NCBI GenBank assembly: GCA_027943335.1
Contig: BSBK01003251.1
Location: forward strand, 289,501 to 353,500
DNA length: 64,000 bases
Reading direction: 5' to 3'
From: Chamaecyparis obtusa
Lineage: Eukaryota > Streptophyta > Pinopsida > Cupressales > Cupressaceae
The position numbers were made by a program, and so were the translations under genes. The notes under the pieces are model-generated. The model did no database searches and was not told the origin of the DNA. It saw nothing but the letters and a program-made list of their open reading frames with translations. Positions 34,765-47,157 of the stretch are shown here, piece by piece (positions within the stretch are counted from its first letter, which is position 1; the number at the start of each line of letters is the position of its first letter).

Positions 34765-37700
34765 AAGTGTGTCCTAAGGGGTTGTAGGACCCCTTAGGAC
34801 ACACTTGAGGGTTCTAATGTGTCAAATGGGGTCATGAGGACTTCTTAGGGGTCCTAACATGTGATAAGGTGTACTAGGACCCCTGGGAAGTCCTCATGAC
34901 CACTTTCGATGCATTTGAAAGCTCAAGTATTTCCTAAGGGGTTGTAGGACCCCTTAGGACAAACTTCAGGGTTCTAATGTGTTAAAAGGGGTCATGAAGA
35001 CTTCCTAGGGGTCCTGACACATGATAAGGTGTACCAGGACCCCAAGGAAGTCTTCATGACCCCTTTCAACACATTTGAATGCTCAAGTGTGTCCTAAGGA
35101 GTCGTAGGACCCCTTAGGAAACACTTCAGGGTTCTAATGTGTTGAATTAGGGCATGAGGACTTCCTAGGGGTCATAACACATGATAAGGCATACTACAAC
35201 CCCTAAGAAGTCTTCATGACCCCTTTCGACACATTTGAATGCTCAAGTGTGTCCTAAGTGGTCATAGGACCCCTTAGGACACACTTGAGGGTTCTAAAGT
35301 GTCGAATGGGGTCATGAGGATTTCCTAGGAGTCCTAATGTAGGATGAGGCATACTAGGATGCCTAGGAACTCCTCATGACCCCTTTCAACGCATTTGAAT
35401 GCTCAATTGTGTCCTAGGGGTCATGAGGACTTCCTAGGGGTCCTACTACGTGACAAGGTGTACTAGGACCCCTAGGAACTCTTCATGACCCCTTTCAACA
35501 CATTTGAATACTCAAGTGTCTCATAAGGGGTTGTAAGAACCCTTAGGACACACTTGAGGGTTCTAATGTGTCAAACAGGGTCATGAGGACTTCCTAGCGG
35601 TCCTAATACATGATAAGGCATACTAGGACCCCTAGGAAGTCCTTGTGACCCCTTTTGACACATTTTAAAGCTCAAGTGTGTCCTAAGAGTTTGTAGGGGT
35701 CCCAACGCATGATAATGTGTACTAGGACTACTAGGAAGTCCTCATGACACCTTTCGACATATTTGAATGCTCAAGTGTGTCCTAAGGGATCATCAGACCA
35801 CTTAGAACACACTTGAGGGTTCTAATGTGCTGAATGGGGTCATGAGGACTTCCTAGGGGTTCTAACATGTGATAAGGTGTACTAGGACTCCTAGGAAGAC
35901 CTTATGACCCCTTTCAACACATTTGAATGCTCAAGCATGTCCTAAGGGGTCGTAGGACCCCTTACGACAGACTTGAGGGTTCTAATGTGTTGAATGGGGT
36001 CATAACGACTTCCTAGGGGGTCCTAAAGCATGATAAAGTGTACTAGGACCCCAAGAAAGTCATCATGACCCGTTTTGACACATTTGAATGCTCAAGCATG
36101 TCCCAAGGGGTCGTAGGACCCCTTAGGACACACTTGAGGGTTCTAATGCATCGAATGGGATCATCAAGACTTCCTAGGTGTCCTAACATGTGATAAGGCA
36201 TACTGGGACCCCTAGGAAGTCATCAAGACCCCTTTTGACATATTTCAATGCTAGAGTATGTCATAAGGGGTTGTAGGACCCCTTAGGACACACTTAAGGG
36301 TTCTACTTTGTTGAATGGGGTCATGAGGACTTCCTAGGTTTCCTAACACATGATAAGGCATACTAGGACCCCTAGGAAGTCCTCATGACCCCTTTTGACA
36401 CATTTGAATACTCAAGTGTGTCCTAAGGCATCGTAGGACACCTTAGGACACACTTGAGGGTTATAATGTTTTGAATGGGGTAATGGGGACTTCGTAGGGG
36501 TCCTAACATGTAATAAGGCCTACTCAGAACCCTAGGGATTCCTCATGACCCCTTTTGACACATTTGAATGATCAAGTGTGTCATAAGGGGTCGTAGGACC
36601 CCTTAGAAAACACATGAGGGTTTCTAATGTGTCGAAAGGGGTCATGATTACTTCCTAGGGGTCCTAACATGTGATAAGGCATACTAGGACCCCTAGGAAG
36701 TCCTCATGACACCTTTCGACACATTTGAATGCTTAAGTGTGTCCTAAGGGGTTGTAGGACCCCGTAGGAAACACATGAGGATACTAATGTGTCGAAAGGG
36801 GTCATGAGGACATCCTAGGGATCCTCATGCATGAAAAGGAATACTAGGACCCCTACGAAGTCCTCGTGACCCCTTTTGACACATTTGAAGGCTCAAGTGT
36901 GTCCTAAGGGGTCTTAGGACCCCTTAGGACACACTTGAGTGTTCTAAAGTGTTGAATGGGGTCATGAGGACTTCCTAGGGGTTGTAACACATGATAAGGC
37001 ATAATACGACCCCTAGGAAGTCCTCATGACCCCTTTCAACATATTTGAATGCTCAAGTGTGTCCTAACAGGTCATAGGACCACTTAGGACACACCTGAGG
37101 GTTCTAATGTGTGTAAAGGGTTTCATGAGGAATTCCTAGGGGTCCTAACATGTGATAAGGCATACTAGGACCCCTACGAAGTCCTCATGACCACTTTCAA
37201 CACATTTGAATGCTCAAGTGTGTCCTAAGGGGCTGTAGGACCCCTTACGACACACTTGAGGGTTCTCAAGTGTCGAAAGGGGTCATGAGGACTTCCTAGG
37301 GTTGCTAACGTGTGATAAGACATACTACAACCCTCTGGGAATTCCTCATGACCCCTTTCAATAGATTTCAATACTCAAGTGTGTCCTAAGGGGTTGTAGG
37401 AATTCTTCGGATACACTTGAGGGTTCTAATGTGTCAAATGGGGTCATTTGGACTTCCTATGGGTTGTATCATGTGATAAGGCATACTAGGACCCCTAGGA
37501 AGTCCTCATGACCCTTTTCAACACATTTGAATGCTCAAGTGTCTCCTAAGGAGTCATAGGACACCTTAGGATAGACTTGAGGGTTCTAATGTGTTGAATG
37601 GGGTCATGAGGACTTCTTAGGGGTCCTAAAGCATGATAAGACATACTAGGACCCCTAGGAAGTCCTCATGACCCCTTTTGACACATTAAAATGCTCAAGT

Positions 37701-40700
37701 GTGTTCTAACAGGTCATAGGCCCCCTTAGGACACACGTGAGGTTTCGAATGTGTCAAATGGGGTGATGATGACTACCTAGGGGTCCTAGTATGTCTTATC
37801 ATGCTTTAGGACCCCTAGGATGTCATCATGACCTCATTTCACACATTTGAATGCTCAAGTGTGTCCTAAGGGGTCGTAGGACCCCATAGGACACACTTGA
37901 GGGTTCTAATGTGTCGAATGGGGTCACGGGGACTTCGTAGGGGTCCTAACCCAAAATAAGTTGTATTAGAACCCCTAGGAAGTCCTCATGACCCCTTTTG
38001 ACACATTAGAATGATCAAGTGTGTCCTAAGGGGTTGTAGGAACCCTCAGGACACACTTGAGGGTTCTAATGTGTCAAATGGGGTCATGGGAATGTCCTAG
38101 GCATCCTAACGTGTGATAAGCCTTACAAAGACCCCTAGGAAGTCCTCATGACCCTTTTGGACACATTTGAAAGCTCAAGTGTGTGCTAAGGGATCGTAGG
38201 ACCCCTTAGGACACACTTGAGATTTCGAAATTAACAAAAGGGGTCATGAGGACCTCCTAAGGGTCCTAACATGTGACAAGACATACTAGGACCCCTAGGA
38301 AGTCCTCATGACACCTTTCAACACATTTGAATGCTTAAGTGTGTCCTAAGGGGTCGTAGGACCCCTCAGGTGACATTGAAATGATTAAGTGTGTCCTAAG
38401 TGGTCCTAACACATGATAAGGTGTACTAGGACACCTAGGATGTCCTCATGACCCTTTTCAACATATTTGAATGCTAAAGTCTGTCCTAAGGGGTCGTAGG
38501 ACTGCTTAGGACACACTCGAGGGTTCTAATGTATCGAATGGGGTCATGAGGACTTCCTAGTGGTCCAAACTCATGATAAGGCATATGACAAGCCCTAGGA
38601 AGTCCTCATGACCCATTTTAAGACATTTGAATGCTCAAGTGTTTCCTAAGGGGTCGTAGGACCCCTTATGATAGACTTGAGGGGTTCTAATGTGTTGAAT
38701 GGGGTCATTAGGAATTCCTAGGAGTCCTAAAGTGTGATAAGGCATACTAGGACCCCTAGGAAGTCCTCTTGACCACTTTCAACACATTTTCATACTCAAG
38801 AGTTTCCTAAGGGGTCGTAAGACCCCTTAGGACACACTTGAGGGTTCTAATGTGTCGAATAGAGTCATGGGAGTTCCTAGGGATCCTAAGATGTGATAAT
38901 GTGTACTAAGACCCCTAGGATATTTTCATGACCCCTTTGGGCACATTTAAATGCTCAAGTGTGTCCTAAGGGGTCGTAGGACCCCTTGGGACACACTTGA
39001 GCTTTCTAATGTGTCGAAAGGGGTCATGAGGACTTCCTAGGGGTCCTAACGTGTGAGAAGGTGTACTAGGACCCCTAGAAAGTTCTCATGACCCCTTTCG
39101 ACATATTTGAATGCTCAAGTTCATCCTAAGGGGTTTTAGGACCCCTTAGGACACATTTGAATGCTCAAGTGTGTCCTAAGGGGTTGTAGGATCCCTTAGG
39201 ACACACTTGAGGGTTCTAATGTTTCTAATGGGGTCATGAGAATTTCTTAAGGGTCCTAACATGTGATAATGCATACTACGAACCCTAGGAAGTCCTCATG
39301 ACCCCTTTCAACACATTTTAACACTCAAGGGTGTCCTAAGGTGTCGTAGGACCCCTTAGGATAGACCTGAGGATTCTAATGTGTTGAATGGGGTCATGAG
39401 GACTTCCTAGGGTTCCTAAAGTGTGATAAGGCATACTAGGACCCCTAGGAAGTCCTCGTGACCCCTTTTGACACATTTGAATGCTCAAGTTTTTCCTAAG
39501 GGGTCGTAGGAACCCTTAGGACACACTTGAGGGTTTTAATTTGTCAAATGGGATCATCAGGACTTCTTAGGAGTCCTAATGCGTGATAAGGCATACTAAG
39601 ACCCCTAGAAAGTCCTCATGACCCCTTTTGATACATTTCAATGGTCAAATATGTCCTAAGGGGTCATAGGACCCCTTAGGACACACTTGAGGGTTCTCCT
39701 ATGTCGAATGGGGTCATGAGGATTTCCTAGGAGTCGTAACGCGTGATGAGGCATACTAGGATGCCTAGGAACTCCTCATGACCCCTTTCGACACATTTGA
39801 ATGCTCAAGTGTGTCCTAGGGGTCCTACTGTGTGATAAGGTGTACTAGGACCCCTAGGAACTCTTCATGACCCCTTTCGACACATTTGAATATTCAAGCA
39901 TCTCCTAAGGGGTTGTAGGACCCCTTAGGACACACTCAAGGGTTCTAATGTGTCGAACAAGTTCATGAGGACTTCCTGGCGGTCCTAATGCATGATAAGG
40001 CATACTAGAAACCCTAGGAAGTCCTCGTGACCCCCTTTGACACATTTTAATGCTTAGGTGTGTCCTAAGGGGTCATAGGGGTCCCAACGCATGATGACAT
40101 GCACTAGGACCACTAGGAAGTCCTCATGACCCCTTTTCACACATTTGAATGCTCAATTGTGTCCTAAAGGATCGTAGGACCGCTTGGGACACACTTGAGG
40201 TTTCTAATGTGTTGAATAGGGTCATGAGGACTTCTTAGGGGTCTTAACATGTTATAAGGTGTACTAGGACACCTAGGAAGTCCTTATGATCTCTTTCAAC
40301 ACATTTGAATGGTTAAGCATGTCCTAAGAGATCGTAGGACCCCTTACGACATACTTGAGGGTTCTAATGTGTTGAATTGGGTCATGAAGACTTCCTAGGG
40401 GGTCCTAAAGCATGATACGGCATACTAGGACACTTGGGAAGTCCTCATGACCCCTTTTGACACATTTGAATGCTCAAGTGTGTCCTCAGGGGTCAGAGGA
40501 CCCGTTAGGACACACTTGAGGGTTCTAATGTGTCGAATGGGGTCATCAAGACTTCCTAGGGGTCCTAACACGTGATAAGGCATACTAGGACCCATAGGAA
40601 GTCCTTGTGACCCCTTTCAACACATTTGATTGCTCAAGTATGTCATAAGGGGTCATAGGACCCCTTCGGACACACTTGAGGGTTCTACTTTGTCGAATGG

Positions 40701-43700
40701 GGTCATGAGGACTTCCTAGGTTTCCTAACGTGTGATAAGGTGTACTAGGACCCCTAGGAAGTCCTTGTGACCCCTTTCAACACATTTGAATTCTTAGGTG
40801 TGTCCTAGGGGGTCATAGGACCCCTTAGGACACACTTGAGGGTTCTAATGTTTTCAATGGGGTCATGGGGACTTCCTAGGTGTCCTAACATGTGATAAGT
40901 CATACTAGGACCCCTAGGAAGCCCTCATGACCCCTTTAGACACATTTGAATGCTCAAGTGTGTCCTAAGGCATCGTAGGACACCTTAGGACACACTTGAG
41001 GGTTCTAATGTTTTTAATGGGGTAATGGGGACTTTGTAGGGGTCCTAACATGTGATAAGGCCTACTTGGAACCCTAGGGAATCCTCATGACCCCTTTCAA
41101 CACATTTGAATGATAAAGTGTCTCCTAAGGGGTCGTAGGACCCCTTAGAACACACTTGAGGGTTTTGAATGTGTTGAAAGGGGTCATGATTACTTCCTAG
41201 GGGTCCTAACGTGTGATAAGGCATACTAGAACCCCTAGAAAGTCTTCATGACGCCTTTCAACACATTTGAATGCTTAAGTGTGTCCTAAGGGGTTATAGG
41301 ACCCCGTAGGAAACACGTGAGGATACTAATGTGTGAAAAGGTGTCATGAGGAGTTCCTAGGGGTTCTCATGCATGATAAGGCATACTAGGACCCCTATGA
41401 AGTCCTCATGACCCCTTTTCACACATTTGAATGCTCAAGTCTGTCCTAAGGGATCTTTGGACCCCTTAGGACACACTTGAGTGTTCTAAAGTGTTGAATA
41501 GGGTCATGAGGACTTCCTAGGGGTCGTAACACATGATAAGGTATACTACAACCCCTAGGAAGTCATCATGGCCCCTTTTGACACATTTGAATCCTCAAGT
41601 GTGTCCTAAGGCATCGTAGAAGACCTTAGGACACACTTGAGTGTTCTAATGTTTCGAATCATGTAATGGGGAATTCTTAGGGGTCCTAACACATGATAAG
41701 GCCTACTTGGAACCCTAGGGACTCCTCATGACCCCTTTCAACACATTTGAATGATCAGGTGTGTCCTAAGGGGTCATAGGACCCCTTAGCACACACTTGA
41801 GGGTTTATAATTTGTCAAAAGGGGTCATGATTACTTCCTAGGGGTCCTAACATGTGATAAGGAATACTAGGACCCCTAGGAAGTCCTCATGACACCTTTC
41901 GACACATTTGAATGCCTAAGTGTGTCTTAAGAGGTTGTAGGACCCCATAGGAAACACGTGAGGATACTAATGTTTCAAAAGGGGTCATGAGGACTTCCTA
42001 GGGGTCCTCATGCATGATAAGGCATACTAGGACCTCTATGAAGTCCTCATGACCCCTTTTGACACATTTGAATGCTCAAGTGTGTCCTAACGGGTCTTAC
42101 GACCCCTTAGGACACACTTGAGTGTTCTAAAGTGTTGAATGGGGTCATGAGGACTTCCTATAGGTTGTAACACATGATAATACATACTACAACCACTAGG
42201 AAGTCCTCATGACCCCTTTTGACACATTTGAATGCTCAAGTGTGTCCTAACCGGTCGTAGGACCACTTATGACACACTTGATGGTTCTAATGTGTCGAAA
42301 GGGGTCATAAGGAATTCCTAGGTGTCCTAACATGTCATAAGGCATACTAGGACCCCTACGAAGTCCTCATCACCCCTTTCGACACATTTGAATACTCAAG
42401 TGTGTCCCAGGGGGCCGTAGGACCCCTTAAGACACACCTGAGGGTTCTCAAGTGTCAAAAGGGGTCATGAGGACTTCCTAAGGGTCCTAATGCATGATAA
42501 GATGTACTAGGACCCCTAGGAAGTCTTCATGACCCCTTTTGACACATTTGAATGCTCAAGTGTGCCCTAAGGGGTTGTAGGAATGCTTAGGATACACTTG
42601 AGGGTTCTAATGTGTCGAATGGGGTCATGTGGACTTCATAGGGGTTGTATCATGTGATAAGGTGTACTAGGACCCCTGGGAAGTCCTCATAACCCTTTTC
42701 AACACATTTGAATGCTCAAGTGTCTCCTAAGGGGTCGCAGGACCCATTAGGACAGACTTGAGGGTTCTAATGTGTTGAATGGGGTCATGAGGACTTCCTA
42801 GGGGTCCTGAACTGTGATAAGGCATACTAGGACCCCTAGGAAGTCCTCATGACCCATTTTGACACATTTGAATGTTCAAGTGTGTTCTAATGGGTCATAG
42901 GCCCCCTTAGCACACACTTGAGGGTTCTAATGTATTGAATGGGGTGATGATGACTACCTAGAGGTCCTAGTATGCCTTATCATGCTTTAGGACCCCTAGT
43001 AAGTCCTCATGACCCCCTTCGACACATTGAATGCTCAAGTGTGTCCTAAAGGGATGTAGGACCCCATAGGACACACTTGAGGGTTCTAATGTGTGGAATG
43101 GGGTCACGAGGACTTCGTAGTGGTCCTAACCCAAAATAGGGTGTACTAGGACCCCTAGGAAGTCCTCATGACCCCTTTCGACACATTAGAATGCTCAAGT
43201 CTATCCTAAGGGGTTGTAGGAACCCTTAGGACACACTTAAGGGTTATAATGTGTCAAATGTGGTCATGGGGACTTCCTAGGAATCCTAACATGTTATAAG
43301 GCATACAAGGACCCCTAGGAAGTCCTCATGAACCTTTCAGACACATTTGAATGCTCAAGTGTCTCCTAAGGGGTCGTAGGACCCCTTAGGACAAACTTGA
43401 GGAGTGTAATGTGTCAAAAGGGGTCATGAGGACTTCCTAAGGGTCCTAACATATGATAAGACATACTAGGACCCCTAGGAAGTCCTCATGACACCTTTTG
43501 ACACATTTCAATGATCAAGTGTGTCCTAAGGGCTCGTAGGACCCCTTAGGCGACATTGAAATGCTTAAGTGTGTCCTAAGGTGTCCTAATCCATGATAAG
43601 GTGTACTAGGACACCTAGGATGTCATCATGACCCCTTTCAACACATTTGAATGCTCAAGTGTGTCCTAAGGGGTTGTAGGACTACTTTGGACAAACTTGA

Positions 43701-46700
43701 GGGTTCTAATGTGTGGAATGGGGTCATGAGGACTTCCTAGTGGTCCTAACTCATGATAAGGAGTATTAGGATCCCTAGGAAGTCCTCATGACCCCTTTCA
43801 ACACATTTTAATGCTCAAGTGTGTCAAAAGGTTCTTAAGACCTCTTATGATAGACATGAGGGTTCTAATGTGTTGAATGGGGTCATTAGGAATTCCTAGG
43901 AGTCCTAAAGCATGATAAGGCATACTAGGAACCGTAGGAATTCCTATCAACCACTTTCGACACATTTGCATGCTCAAGTGTTACCTAAGGGGTCGTAGGA
44001 CCCCTTAGGACACACTTGAGGGTTCTAATGTGTCGAATAGGGTCATGGGGACTTCCTAGGGGTCCTAACTTGTGATAAGGCATACCAGGACCCCTAGGGA
44101 GTTGTCATGACCCCTTTCGACACATTTAAATGCTCAAGTGTGTCCTAAGGGGTTGTAGGACCCCTTGGGACACACTTGAGGTTTCTAATGTGTTGAAAGG
44201 GGTCATGAGGACTTCCTAGGGGTCCTAGAACATGAGTAGGTGTACTAGGACCCATAGGAAGTCCTCATGACCCCTTTCGACATATTTGAATGCTCAAGTT
44301 CATCCTAAGGGGTTGTAGGACCCCTTAGAACACATTTGAATGATCAAGTGTGTCCTGAGGGGTCATAGGATCCCTTAGGACACACTTGAGGGTTCTCCTA
44401 TGTCGAATGGGGTCATGAGGACTTCCTAGGTGTTCTAACATGTGATAAGGCATACTAGGACCCCTAGGAAGTCCTCATGACCCCTTTCGACACATTTTCA
44501 TGCTCAGGTTTGTCATAAGGTGTTTTCGGACCCCTTAGGACACACTTGAGGGTTCTAATGTGTCGAATGGGGCCATGGGGACTTCATAGGTGTCCTAATG
44601 CATGATAAGGCATTCTAGGACCCTTAGGAAGTCCTCATGAACCCTTTCGACACATTTGAATGCTCAAGTGTGTCTTAAGGGGTCGAAGGAGCCCTTAGGA
44701 CACACTTGACAATTCTAGTTTGTCGAATAGGGTCATGAGGACTTCCTAGGGGTCCTAATGCATAATAATGTATACAAGGACCCCTAGGAAGTCCTCATGC
44801 CCCCTTTAGACATATTTGAATGCTCAAATGTGTCCTAAGGGGTCATAGGACCCCTTAGGATACACTTGATGGATCTAATGTGTCACTTCCTTGGGGTCGT
44901 AATGTGTAATAAGGTGTACTAGGACCCCTAGAAAGTCCTCATGACCCCTTTCAACACATTTGAATGCTCAAGTGTGTCCTATGGCATTGTAGGACCCCTT
45001 AGGACACACTTGATGGTTATAATGTGTCAAATTTGGTCATGAGGACTTCCTAGGGGTCCTAACATGTGATAGGACTTACTAGGACCCCTAGGAAGTCCTC
45101 ATGACCCCTTTTGACACATTTGAATGCTGTAGTGTGTCCTAAGTAGTCTTTGGACCTATTAGAACACACTTGAGCATTATAAAGTGTCAAATGGGGTCAT
45201 GAGTACTTCCTAGGTGTCCTAACTCATGATGAGGCATTGTAGGACCCCTAGGAATTCCTCATGACCCCTTTCATCACATTTGAATGCTCAAGTGCGTCCT
45301 AGGGGTCATGAGAACTTCCTAGGGGTCCTATCACATGATAAGGCATACTAGGACCCCTAAGAAGTATTCATGACTCCTTTCGACTCATTTGAATGCACAA
45401 GTGTGTCCTAAGGGGTCGTAGGACTACTTAGGACACACTTGAGATATCTAATGTGTCGAATGGGGTCATGAGGACTTCCTAGTGGTCCTAACACATGATA
45501 AGGTGTATTAGGACCCCTAGGAAGTCCTCATGACCCATTTCAACACATTTGAATACTCAAGTGTGGCCTAAGGGGTTGTAGGACCACTGAGGATAGCTCG
45601 AGGGTTCTAATGTGTTGAATGGGGTAACTAGGACTTCTAAGGAGTCCTAAAGCATGATAAGGCATACTAGGTCCCCTAAGAAGTCCTCTCGACCACTTTT
45701 TACACATTTGAATGCTCACTTGTGTCCTAAAAGTTTGTAGGACCCCTTAGGACACACTTGAGGGTTCTAATGTGTCGAATGGTGTCATCGGGACTTCCTA
45801 GGGGTCCTAACGCGTGATAAGGCATACTAGGACCCATAAGAAGTTTTCATGACCCCTTTCATCACATTTAAATGCTCAAGTGTGTCCTAAGGGATCATAG
45901 GGCCCCTTAGGACACACTTGATGTTTCTAATGTATCGAAAGGGGTCATGAGGACTTCCTAGGGGTCCTAACGTGTGATAAGGCATACTAGGACACTTAAG
46001 AAGTCCTCATGACCCCTTTTGACACATTTGAATGCTCAAGTTCATCCTAAGGGGTCATAGAACCCCTTAGGACACATTTGAATGCTCAAGTCTGTCCTAA
46101 GGGGTCGTAGGAACCCTCAGGACACACTTGAGGGTTCTAATATGTTGAATGGGGTCATGAGGACTTCCTAGGTGTCCTAACACGTGAAAAGTCATACTAG
46201 GACCCCTAAAAAGTCCTCATGACTCCTTTCGACACATTTGAATGCTCAAGTGTGTTCTAAGGGGTCATAGGACCCCTTAGGACACAATTGAGGGCTCTCC
46301 TATTTTGAATGGGGTCATGAGAACTTCCTAGGTGTCCTAACATGTGATAAGGAATACTAGGACTCCTAGGAAGTCCTCATGACTCCTTTCAATAGATTTG
46401 AATGCTCAAGTGTGTCCTAAGGGGTTTTAGGACCCTTTAAGATAGACTTGTGGGTTCTAATGTGTCGAATGGGGTCATGGGGATTTTATAGGGGTCCTAA
46501 CGCATAATAAGGCATACTAGGACCCCTAGGAAGTCCTCATGAACCCTTTTGACACATTTGAATGCTCAAGTGTGTCCTAAGGGTTTGTAGAACCTCTTAG
46601 GACATAGTTGAGGGTCCTAGTGTGTCAAATATGGTCATGAGGACTTCCTAGGGGTCTGAACTTGTGATCATGTGTACAAGGACCCCTAGGAAGTCCTCGT

Positions 46701-47157
46701 GACCCCTTTCAACATATTTGAATGCTCAAGTGTGTCCTAAGGATTTGTAGGACCCCTTAGGATACACTTGATAGTTCTAATGTGTCAAATGGGGTCATGA
46801 GGACTTCCCTGGGGTCGTAATGTGTAATAAGGTGTACTAGGACCCCTAGGAAGTCATCATGACCCCTTTCAACAAATTTGAATGGTCAAGTGTGTCCTAG
46901 GGTGTCGTAGGACCCCTTAGGACACACTTCATGGTTATAATGTGTCGAATGGGGTCATTAGGACTTCCTAGGGGTCCTAATGAGTGATAAGGCATACTAG
47001 GACCTCTAGGAAGTCCTCATGACCCCTTTTGAAACATTTGAATGCTCATGAATGTCCTAAGGTGTTGTAGGACCACTTAGGACACACTTGAGGGTTCTAA
47101 TGTGTTGAATGGGGTCATGAGGACTTCCTAGCGGTCCTAACATGTGATAGGGCATAC
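34765..47157. repeat. 160-bp palindromic satellite, array segment B
   Basis: Same monomer as segment A, resuming in register after the 3.7-kb insertion. About 77 units. Rare variants recur at long distance: a TAATGGGGACTT variant at 36481, 41023 and 41664, and a CAAGTTCATCCTAAGG variant at about 39118, 44297 and 46039, showing a roughly 4.5-5.2-kb higher-order duplication with an extra 640-bp (four-monomer) block in the second copy. Inverted linkers occur at 37785-37812 and 42964-42992, at equivalent positions of the two copies. Confidence 0.95.
47153..47157. repeat. Target-site duplication, left copy (CATAC)
   Basis: CATAC before the TG of the insertion, repeated at 50064-50068; the uninterrupted satellite linker reads GGCATACTAGG. 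Confidence 0.9.
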
